Positions 11,801 through 23,800 of a DNA stretch of 64,000 nucleotides are shown here, piece by piece (within the stretch, counting starts at the first letter, position 1; every line of letters begins with the position of its first letter). The stretch comes from Holothuria scabra. Its lineage: Eukaryota > Echinodermata > Holothuroidea > Aspidochirotida > Holothuriidae. The notes beneath the pieces were generated by a model. The model saw only the letters and a list, made by a program, of their open reading frames with translations, did not search any database and had not been told where the DNA came from. Location: assembly GCA_037179385.1 (NCBI GenBank), contig CM074181.1, positions 49,124,394-49,188,393 of the forward strand, in the 5' to 3' direction. Made by a program: the position numbers and the translations under genes.

Positions 11801-14800
11801 TGGATCAAATGGGAACACGGCTTAGTGTTTGTGTTTTCTTTCTTTGAGAGGAAAAGCCATAACAGTAGTGGGATCCTGCTGGAGATTCGTTTAGGTTTTA
11901 TCCTTTCAAGCAAATGAAATTCATCAAGATCAAGCAATAATAGGGAGCTAACAAAAGTTTCCTCAGTCCTAGCCTTGGGCCAGAGTAGTTTATACAGAAG
12001 ATTTTATCAGTGCCTGGACAAAGCTTCTTTCAAGTGTATTAGAACAGACCAAAATTTTCTCTGATTCTCATCTGCAGTACCATAGTTCCTATGAGAATGA
12101 GCAATATCTGACCATGGAAGTACTACCTCGGAAACTTCCATGATCTGACCAGTAGCACTGCCATTCACTCATCCTGGCAAAATTTCCAGCACACCGAAAA
12201 ACAGCAATTATGGCGTTAGAGGCTAGGGGAGGGGGAATGAGATCGACACGGGGAACAGAAATTTCTCTCAGTCTTACATGTACCCTGATGCCTAGGAATG
12301 GTATTACAAAGTGACCCAATTTGGTAAAGTTAGATTGATCAAGTTTTACGGCCCAGTTTCCAACCTATTGGTCAATACTGTACCTAAGCTATAACAACTA
12401 GAGACAGCAATTGCAGTGTGTGTGTGTGGGGGGGGGGCTCATAAAGGACAGTATTTGCAATGTGTGTTTGTGCGTGTGTTGGTGAAGATATGACCCTGCA
12501 AAAATTTAGTTTTAAAGAGAAATGAACGCATTCAGTACCACATAAATGCCCGGTACTGTAATTACTCAATCTGGGACATTGACATTGATTTGAACAACAA
12601 ATTAGATGACATGGAATCCAAAGCAAGATTCTAAGAGAGCAAATTGAGTATCATCTGATCTGACCCTTATCGTTTTGGAGTGCAGCGATCTTTATACTTC
12701 ACCAAGTACAGTAATTCCTCCAGATCTATAAAACTATATAAGCAGTTCATATGAAGCATGAGAATTGGTAAACATTTCTATTGTAATACACAGTGGTGGT
12801 GCCAAGGGGGCATGATGGGAGTACTAGTAGCCTGTTTGCCCCCCCCCCCCCAGGTCCCCCCCACCCCAGTTTTGGTCAGTTAGGAGTTGGGTCAATCAAA
12901 AAAATACATAATATCTCCTTAGACCAAATTTTTCACAGAACCAAAACTCAGGACTCCCAAGGGCCTTTTGCCCCTGGACCCCACCCTAGGGGCTTCAGGT
13001 TCAGTTGCTCCGCATTTTTCTCCCAACATTTTCCTTTGCCCGTAGTTTGCCCCCACCACCACTCACCCAGTTTTGACATTCTGGCTCTGTCAGTGGTACT
13101 GTGACACATAATGATAAAAGCAATATTCCAATCTACACATATGACCAAGTCAACTTGGTCTTACAGTTTAACTTGACGTCAGGGAACGTAGCGGAAACAA
13201 TCTATGCTTTCTTGGCTAAACTTAAACACAACAACTCTATGGTGATCGAATATGTGTCATATGAATCCATAAACTGGAAGTGTAAAGACAGTGCAACAAT
13301 TGATCCAACTATAATCGATGCCAAAACAAATGGTACTACAGCATAACATTGTCCAAATCCATCTCTCATGCCAGCTGCTCCATCTCCCACCCCCCCCCCC
13401 CTTCCCTCACTTAAATAGTGGTTGCTAAAAACTGACCAGTCTTAGTATAACATCACTGAAATGGAGTAAAGGGATCTCTTTTTCATACTTTTGGTGTAAT
13501 TGGTCAGTTCCCATGGAAGAGGATTACATCGTGACTATTTTGCCATTTTAGTGTCAAATATGGTTGCAACTACTACCTGAAGTACCCCTTATTCAAATCA
13601 ACTATTTACAAACAATTTTAAAATCCTGATCTCAGCATGGATGTATGTGGGTATTTTACTTTTCGTTTTCATTTTTATAGCAACTTACGCCAGGTGTAGA
13701 TCCTTAGAGGTGGACTAGCAATAAATAAGTGCTATGTAATTTTAGGAACCACAAAGTTTTAACAGTGCTAATGCATGTACCAAAGGAATAGTACAAAGCT
13801 TGGGTAGGAAATGGCCCCTTATACCTCAAGATTGAAAATCTTGTTTCAGCAGCATAAACCATCTTATTGTGACCTGTTTTTTTTTTTTTTTTTTTTTGCA
13901 TTTCATTCATTTTGTTTTTCACACCAGCAAAACAAGGAAAAGAAAATTTTGTATGTATAATAGAATAAATACCCATAAATGTACAGGCTTTTAACATAAT
14001 GATGTGAAGGAAGAAGAACAAAACACCCTCACAGGCTTGGCAAAGTGCTCCAGTGCTCCCTTCTCCTCGACTTTATAGATCTAGTCATATTTCAGGAGTG
14101 TATATTATTGTATTTAGTGAACAGTGTACTCCAAGTCTGAAGCTTAATTGTTCATGTACTGTACTGTATGTGTAATAGTAGAACACTTCCTTGACATGTA
14201 CAGTAGCAGTGAGAACAGAGTGTAATAAATTGTGTCAGGAAAAATTTTGACAACCCTGCTCTGCCAGAACGGACTCATGATTTAAGACAAATGATGGGCT
14301 ATTTTATTTTCTATTGATTGTGCATCTTTAATCCACATGATAGGCCATCCAATTTTCTTTTCCATGTTTAATGGTGAACAATAAACAGCTGTTAAAAGAC
14401 ATATTCTGGATGAGAAAATAACCCCCTATGAGGTAACATTTCATTGTTTTTCCAGCCTTAAAATCAACACAGGTTGGGAATAGCATGGTAGTATTTTCTA
14501 ACATTCAATCTTCTTAATCCTGAGATACCCCCACAGTATCGCAGAAAAGAAAAAAACTTAATTAAAGTGACAGGACGAATTCAAGATTTCCTCTGGGGAT
14601 GCTTACGATGAAAGCTAAAATCACGGCCCACTTGGAAATAAGATATGAGAGGAACCAGCTTCTGTGTGATCCAAAATAACGACAAGGTTGAAGTTTGGCT
14701 ATCAAGTGGAATTATTGCAGAGAGAATGAAGTACAGGCTCTTCAGGAGTAATCGAACTGGTTAAAGTTTCTTGCCTTACATGGAAGTCAGGTACTTAAAA

Positions 14801-17800
14801 TACTTGAAAAGGGTCACAGAAGATTCAGAAGTGCGCACTAACGAAAGAATATTTTTGTGGTCTGAGCCTCTCTGAGATATACATGTACTGATATGAGGAT
14901 ACTTGAGGTTTCATTGATACTTTGATGAGAAAAAGAGGCAGAGAGGAGTTAAGAAGAAGTAGACACTGAAGAACAAAGTAAAGATATTGTCGAGAGTCAC
15001 AAGAAACTTACATATGTCAGATTCCAGGAGAATAGGAAACAGTGAATAGTTGGGCTTATTTGCATTGTTGAGATCAGTTTATTTGAAATGCTGAATTTAG
15101 TCAAGTTTACTTGTAGGAAAATTTCCTTCTGTATGTGAAAGATGGTGCTTTTGCAGGGATGGGTTCCATGAACTATTTTACTCTGCCATTTTGAGGAACG
15201 ATAATGAAAACTAGGGATTGAGTTGAAGTGTACCTCAAGTCGATAAAATTCAAAAGTATCTAATAAACAACGTGAAATGTGAGTTCTAACAGTCTAACCC
15301 CCATCTTCATATGACATTCTTGAACGGAGATGTAAAATAATGAAATTTACTCATCTAAAACAAGTAAGTCCATTGTAATAATTTGTGACTTTCTTGTTGT
15401 ACAACTCACAATGATGTAGCTTTTTGTTCCCCTTAAAAATTGAAAACGTTTTTTGTGACTTGGAACTCTTACTGTTTGCTTGGATAGCATGTTGCATAAT
15501 TCAGCCATGTTGCATAATTCAACCTTTTTGATTGAATGGGCCAGATTTGAGGAATGAAAATTGACTACTGTATAGTAGGCCTACTAATTAGGAATATCAA
15601 TCTTGGGTGTAAAGAACTCTTCCCGTTTTGAGACAGAACATTTTTGGCCAAAGTTCTTCGCAGCTCAGGTGCATAAAATAGACCACCAAACTACTGATGC
15701 AAGTGAAGCCTGCAAAAAGTTTTGCACATCTTTCGAGAAATTAATGACACAATTCCTGAACTCAGTAGAAAATTCTGGCAATATTTTCACTTATTTATAT
15801 TTCATCTCTGCTGGGAAAACACCTTTTCGTGCCCGATTTTTTGTCGTTTCCTACCTGAATTTTCGACCTCAGAAATTTCTGGGGGAGTCTTCCTGTTCCC
15901 CACCTCGTACGACTATGATTCTAGTTTGCAACTAGGCTCTACTGCAAAGTTTAAGTAAATTCACTAAAAAAACTTCTTTGCAGCTCAGGTGCATAAAATA
16001 GACCACCAAAGTACTGATACAAGTGAAGCTTGCGAAAGTTTTGCACATTTTTCGAGAAATTAATGACAAAATTCCAGAACTCAGTACAAAAATTCAGGCA
16101 ATATTTCACTTATTTTTATTTCATCTCTGCTGAGAAAACACTTATTTGTGCCCAATTTTTTGTAGTTTTCTACCCGCATTTTCGACCTCAGAAATTTTTG
16201 GGGGAGTCTTCCTCTGCCCTGCCTAGCACACCTATGATTTCAGTTTGCGACTAGGCTCTACTGCAAAGTTTAAGTAAATTCACTGGAAAATTCGGAATTT
16301 CACAGCCAAATTTGTATTTTAGCTAATAGTTAGAGACCCATCGAATGTCAACTTCAAGTCAAAATCAAAGTTGTGCAGTTACAGTACGTTGTGTCAAAGA
16401 AGGTCACACCAATCATGCATGCACCAATGTGCAAAATCGGTTTGTGAGTAGCTGATCATAAGCATGGAATTTACCTCTCCGAGGCAGTTACTCCTTGTCA
16501 CAATTGGATATTGATGATACGCATAATGGGGAAAGTCATTAGTGAAATTGAAAGCATATTTATAGCTCATTTGTTGTGATGTAAAATAGACTGATATTTT
16601 TCTTTCCCCTGAGAAATCTGGCAGGCTGCAAAAAAATCACTGGCAGGCTGCATATGGCCAGTGGGCCGAAGGGTTGCCCACTCCTGGCTTAATTAATGAC
16701 ATATCACCCAGTAAGAGTGCTATCACCAAAACACAAAAGAATACAAACATTGCAATTTGAAAGGTACAACAGTGTTATCACAAAATTATTGTGCAGAATT
16801 TACTTCACCATTTTATATTTCAAGTGATCAGACCTCAATGCAAACCAGTAAAAAGAGGGCTCAATTGTCTGGGCAAAACTGGACATCTGGTAACCCTATC
16901 CCTACTGCAACTTCCAGCCCACCCCCTACTATTTTCAAAACCATTGTGTTTTTTTTTTTCGTCATCAGTCCTTGTTTATAATCTTCTTTTTTTTAACTCA
17001 GGAATGATTCAAATTTACGTATGACACATTTTTAAATTTTTTTGGTGATTATAATTTATTACAATGTTCTCTGTCAATGTTCTGATCCCACAAAGGAAGC
17101 AATGTGAATAATGACAGTCACTCGTTACCGCAGCTGTCAGAAACTATCTTCCTTTAAGTTGGTGTGGGGTTGCCACAGAGCTTCTGATATGATGATGAAC
17201 CACACATTTTGCTCTGTTTACATGTGCTTAGGCTGGTCTGCTCCCATGCATTTCATCTGCAGTTTGTGGTAACAGTTCATCAGATCTCCATGATTTGTTG
17301 ACAAATTTATATGGTGCATTCAGTGATGAATTTAAAAAATAGCAAGGACCTGCCGCAAAGGATCATTAATCAACATCTAATTTGTATAGATTAAAAGCCT
17401 TTTTTGAAAAAAGGTATAATCTTTCCAAATTTTTGGGCAATTGAACGGAATTCTGCAGGTTGGATGAGCAAGCTGAACAAAAGTAAAAGAGGTTGTGAGG
17501 AAGTTACAGTCACTAATGATTTAAAGTGTACCTAAAGTCAAAAAATTCAAAAATATATATTAAAGACCATGAAAAATACATTCCAACAGTCCAACTCCCA
17601 TCTTCGTTGGACATTCCTGAGCTGAGATATATAATGTTGAAGTTTATTCACTCAAATAAAAATGGTACATTGTGCAAATTTGTGATGTCATTCTTGTACT
17701 ACTCAAATTACAATCTTTGTATTTCTTTGTTTTTCCGAACGTTACTGCACCTTGTACCCGAGGTGTGATAGCACTCTTACTCTTATGAGGTGATGTAATG

Positions 17801-20800
17801 CATATTATGTGAGTTGTACAACAAGAAAGTCACAAATTATTGCACAATAGACCAATTTGTTTTAACTGAATAAACTTCAACATTTTACATCTCAGCTCAA
17901 GAATGTCCTATGAAGATGGGAGCTGGACTGTTGGAATTCATTTTTCATTCTCTTAAATATATATTTTTGAATTTTTTGACTTGAGGTACACTTTAAAGCT
18001 TATACTGGTTTCATTAGTGCTCAAGGCCATTTTGTTACACCATATCACTGAGTTAATTGCTGCATAGGCATTTATAGAGATACTGTAGATTTGGCTTTGG
18101 CCTTTATGATACAACACAGCATACAAAGAAAATGAAGATCAGAATTTTACCGTTCAATCTCACTGATAATTGTTTTAATGCTAATAGTGGCTTAAAAATC
18201 CTCATAAAAATATCTTGAAATTAATGGGCTACAATTACAATATTTGAATTTCCCATGTGTGGTTGCATAAATACTTGTTGAGGAACAGTTAGTTTCATTT
18301 CTATAACCCTACCTATGAAGCCCATGATTTTGAAACAAATTTAAATATCTGTGAAACTCTATTAGGCCATTTGCAAGATGGGAAAAAGTTTGCTTCCAAG
18401 GGTTTCCTGCAATATTGTAATACTGGCACACAAATAAATTTTTTTTGCTACCGTAATACATTGCTACAATAATTACCAGAGAAGTAAAGTATTTTTCAAA
18501 TGATGCCTGAAATTGCTGGTCAGTTGCTGTGTGAATATATCTGTTAGATTTAATTCAGGCAAAATTTACATCACTGAAATGAATTGTTAAAAGAAATATA
18601 AAGTACGTGCATACCAATTTTTAATTTGAAAAACGTTCTCTTAGACCAGCTTACTTTTGAATTTATAACACTTTGTTGGATCTCAACCAAAATGCATGGA
18701 TGTGCCATGTGACTTTATCAATTAGAATTGATAAAACAGCTGTCAAAGATACATGAATAGATAAAGTTGAACATTTATCTTTAAACTATTGACGACCTAT
18801 GAATTGAACATACCTTATCTACATTTCAGCACCCCAATCTAACTCATTTGCAAATAAATGATTCATTTTCAGGTACAGAAACTTACTTAGTGTATGTGTT
18901 TGCAAATGAGTTTAGATTTAGTGCAGAAATGTAGATATCACAGCAGTGTTTTCCCCTGGGTTTTAGAGGGTGTGAGGTGGGTCTAGTCCTTGGGATAAAA
19001 TCTTGCCACCAAAATTTTTGACACCAAAAAGGAGAGAGAACTATGATTGTAGCTGCATGTAGCTGGTATAGTGAAGATGGCAATTTAGAGAAATTTTCTG
19101 TGAGATGGTGGCAAAAATATGTGAGTTGGCAGCATCAGTTTCATGTGAAGGACTGCAAAGGCAGGAATGGAAATAATAATTTACTTATGATGAAGGACAT
19201 GCATTTTTCTGTATGTCTTGCTATATATACAACCATTGTACTGTAACAGTAAGTTGCCCACTATAATTTCTGAAGCTGCTAGCGTTTTAATGGTAGCAAT
19301 TATTCCATCATTACTTGTAACAGGAACTTAAATGTAACTCATTATAATACTGTATGTGAAGATGGAAAACGGCTTTTAACAATTGTTTCTACAACCTGTG
19401 GCACTACTGATGGCACTCACTGCCTCAATCTGTCAAATCTGCTAAGTCTCTTAAGTCTTTTAAAAGTAAACCTACCCAAGAACTTCTCAACTACTATCAG
19501 TAACCTGATTCTACACTATGTTCTAAGACTCCATTTTTCTTACTCTCTCGTCTTATAGGTTCTTTTCTTCCTTTCTCCTTCTTTCTACTCTCTTTCTTCT
19601 CTTTTCCTCTTCTTCTTTGTTCCTTTTGTTGTTTTTACTATTGTTTTTTGTTGTACATTCTTGTGCTTTTTCTCATTATGGTCGCTAGCTTAGATAACAG
19701 TCGTTTCGTTTCATTTTGTTTGGTTTATTTGTTTTTCTACATCATCAAAATGTATGAATATGCAAAAGTAATGAATACAGTACATACATAACACTGAAGT
19801 AGATGAGAGGAAAACTAAAGAACCTTGAGGGGCTTGTCAAGAGTTCTATCCCCCAAAACAACAAAAGCAAGTTACCTAGAGTAGCCGTGTTCCAAACACA
19901 AATAAGCATAAAAAAGAATATAAGAGAAAAAAATAAGACAGAAAATTCAATAAACTAAAGGGAAAGATAATGAATTAGATTACAAGACCAGAACTAACCC
20001 TTACAAAACCCCACTCCCCAAAACAACAAAAGCAAGTTACCTAGAGTAGCTGTGTTGCAAACACAAATAAGCATATAAAAAAAGAATATAAGAGGGAAAA
20101 AAAGGACAGAAAATTCAATAAACCAAAGGGAAAGGTAATTAAAAAGATTACAAGACCAGAACTAACCCTTACAAAACCCCTCTTACCAACCCAGCCACCT
20201 CCCCGGCCCCCCTCCCACCCATGGAAGCCCTAGGCTTCCCACAAACAAAATGTGCATAGTGACAAAAACATGTAATGCATGCACCTGAACACTCTGTTTT
20301 ATGTCTAGTGTCCTTCATAATTATGTATACAATGTCATATATTATAATCTACACTACTGAATTGTACATACTTTGTAAGACATATGAGAAATAAATTTGA
20401 AATGGAAAATTGAAATTGAGCATGAGGGTCTTAGAGGTGAAGAGGAATAGATGAGGGAAAGACTAAGCGGAAGGAATGTTAGAGGACTGTCCTAGTCAGG
20501 AAGGACTGACCAACCAGGATGGAGAGCAGGTAAATGAGAAAAAGATGGATGGAAGGAGGAAGGTACAAAGAGCAAAGTGAGACTAAGGCTGGGACGAGGG
20601 AGGAAAGGTTGGCTATATGCTACTACTGTCTCCATCATACTTTTCCATCATCATCAAAAGGGACACTTAAAATCACTGCCCCATTGCAGATTTTCTCTAA
20701 GAGAAACACAAAGTACATTTGTGGAAATGATCGTTCTTGTGCCATGGAATGGAATTTGGTGTCAGAATCTTAATGAATATGAGATTTAAGAAACTGACAA

Positions 20801-23800
20801 GTAAAGAAGAATCAAGAGTGAATTTGCACATTTACATTGGGGACTGTCTCCAATTCCTCCCGGGGTTTACTGACGGGCAAAACTCCAAGCCATTGTTCAG
20901 CTTGTGCACTCTTCAGTGAACACAGCCCAGTCCACACACAGCTTAATGAGCTAGCAGGAGAGCTGTGAGTTTTCACTGACAAAAGCTTTCCTTAGTAACT
21001 GCTTTGAGTGGCAGACTGGTATGAAAAGAAGTAGCTCTCCATGCATCATTGAATTCAGTGAAAGAGCTACACTGACTGAAACTGCATCCCAAATAAGGCA
21101 CAGTTAATCAATAATCCATTAAAGGTTTTCTGAGCAGCTCCTTTTGTTACCATAACAAAAGGACATGAGAACCATTGCTGAAAGATGAGCCTTTACTGTC
21201 CACAGAGTCACTGAAGTGTAGTCTTAAGCCACTCCCCTTTTGCATATGCTGTGGCTGTGAAGAGGAGAGCCAGCCACACACTTGATACACACTCTGAATA
21301 GACCCATTGTTGTGCTCGCCCGCCAGTTCCCATCAGTAAGATAAGTCTACAACCCCTTGTAAAATGAATCATATGAAGAGAGTGATATGCCAAAGGTCCC
21401 TTTGGCACTTTTCATGCTTGTTAAATCATAATTTTATTGGTTGTTGTCACATTTTATGGGGAGTTTTAGCAGACATATTCAAGGCCTCATGCATGTGTCT
21501 AGCACTTAGCAATTACCCACTCCATCCAGGAACAGATCAAACCCATCTCTTGTAGGCAGTGATGTAATTGGTATGTCAAATGATGCAAAAAAGGACATGG
21601 AAAGAAAAGACATAGCTAGAGAAGTAACATTTCAAATGTATTTCAGGTGACCGATACTTTGTTAGGCCAGCTATCTTGAAAAAAAAAGGGTTTTCCTCCA
21701 TGCTTGTTTCGAGTATTTCATTGCTTTGGGAAGGGAGTCCTTGTGAGAAAACCAAGTTGTTACATTGGCTGTACTATTTCTGCCATAATCCAGCCACCCC
21801 CCCATCCCCATCTACGCTCACTCTTACCCCCTGTTTATATCACCAAATTGACCAACAAATAGTCCAAATATTGAAAAGTTATACAGAAAAGCCAAATGAT
21901 AAGATACTGTTCTACATCTTTTAGTACACATACAGTATCAATTAAAAAAGTTACACACTTTTTTAAAGCTTTACAGGACAGTTAGGTCAGCCCATACATT
22001 ATGATGTGCAAATTTTGTCTTTCCAATCAATATATGCATGAAGAAATATGTAAGAAATGCATCACACTTCAGCTCACTTAAATTTTAAATATTTTACAGG
22101 AGATTGACTGTGACAACAATTCTCCTAAGATTTAAAATGGAAACATGGTAATGTTTATAGGCTCTACTTGAAATTCTGGGGGAGCTGCAGCATAGAAACT
22201 CAACAAGACCCTCCATAGACCCATGTTCAAGACCGTCTGGCCCATGCATCCTTTGAAGGGACATGTACCCATATCTGGGAAAATTCCAGCCTAAATCTAA
22301 TGCAGCATTCTCACCCACAAGGCAAGAGGCATGGTTAACATAGTATGCTTGATCACTACTGGTTACAGATTTACTGGGTCTGCTGGTAAGTGGAATAGGA
22401 TGATGGAGGGCGTCCTTCCTCCTGGTTTGTATTGGTTTACCAGGGTTGGTTGCCGGTAGGTGGGGATTACATGTGTGAATAGGAGGTAAGTATCGGGGAC
22501 TCGTAGATTCCCAATCCAGGGTTGAGTGTTGGGAAGTCGCGGTTGCCGTTGTGAAAAAATTCCACCTTGAAGGCTTGAAAACCAAAACCATTGGTCTTGG
22601 GGTGGCAGAGTGGTGTATTCCATCTGCTGTGCTCCAGTGTGAATTCACATGTGCATAGGTTCAAATCCCACTTAGTTCAAGAGAGTTTTTCTCCAGGTCT
22701 CTGGCTTGACCCCCCCCCCCCTTCACATTATGATTCTTACTAAAATTGGTTGCCCAGGTGACAAAGGCTGTTGTGTGTTGCACAAGAACAATAGGATGGC
22801 GCAGTGACTATTCCTTTTTTGCCCGGCAGCTAGTGCTGTTGTGGCACCAGCCTTCAGGGAAAATTTTTGGGGCGGAAGTACTGTTTAGTCCCCCAGTACC
22901 GAAACTTTTGCTTTTAATTCACAGCTAAATTTTGAGCAATGCCCATCCATTGTCATTGCATAAATGCAAAAGTGCACAAATTCAGAGGACTGTTAAATTG
23001 CAAAAAATTTACCCTCTTACCCACCAGGCCAGCATCAAACTTCAGAACCCCCCCTCCCCCGAGAAAAATCCTTGATCCACCCCTAAGGGATTGAACCATT
23101 CCCCTCCCCTTACACACGGAGCTTGAGAATAAAATGTAAAATAATTGCGAAACAGTGATCATCATAGCTCTGTCACATTTGAGGCACAAATATAATGCAC
23201 TATTTCACACTTAGAGAACCTAAAAATATTCTCTCTATTAAAAGAAGGTCAGGAGGACCCCTCCCTCTTATATAGACCCTTTCCCATATCACGCTCCTCC
23301 CACGACTGTCACAATCGTGGCTACGCTCCTGAAGAGCAGAAATGTTTCAGGTTTCGACTTAAATTAGCGACCACTCAATGCATTTGGGAGCAGTAGTTTG
23401 TCTGTGAATTTAAACGCAACGTAGGTTGACAAACAACGGGACAGGCGGAGAAAAGGCCAGTTGTTACTTGTTTGAGCCGGCTCCCGTAGCTAATTATCAA
23501 CACTGCGGACATGACCGCTTTTGTCCCCTCAGCTATGGCACCTTATCACACCATGGAAGTACTTCCATGATCACACAAGGTTCATAACTGTACGAGCCCA
23601 AAATACTGGTGGGGACTTCTAACCCATTAATTTTGAGAGAACAATTTCATCCTCGACCAGAACGAATTAAAAGTCCTACGCGATGCCTGCTGAAATAGTT
23701 TCCAACTATATTTAACAGTATTTAGAATGTGATGAAATGTATGTCTTTTAAATTACGTGATCTCTTTTGAGTAGTTTACTAATATGTTTTTCCCGAACCA

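Noticed and set aside
19540..19740. Polypyrimidine-rich stretch as a splice or promoter element
   Set aside because: It is long and low in complexity, with no adjacent exon; most likely repeat-derived.
22094..22648. 184-codon ORF on the minus strand
   Set aside because: It runs antisense across a tRNA-like/SINE segment, has no domain signature and lies inside intron 1 of a + strand gene.
22599..22670. Leucine tRNA gene
   Set aside because: A- and B-box-like sequences exist, but the anticodon and acceptor stems do not pair; better read as a SINE head or tRNA pseudogene.
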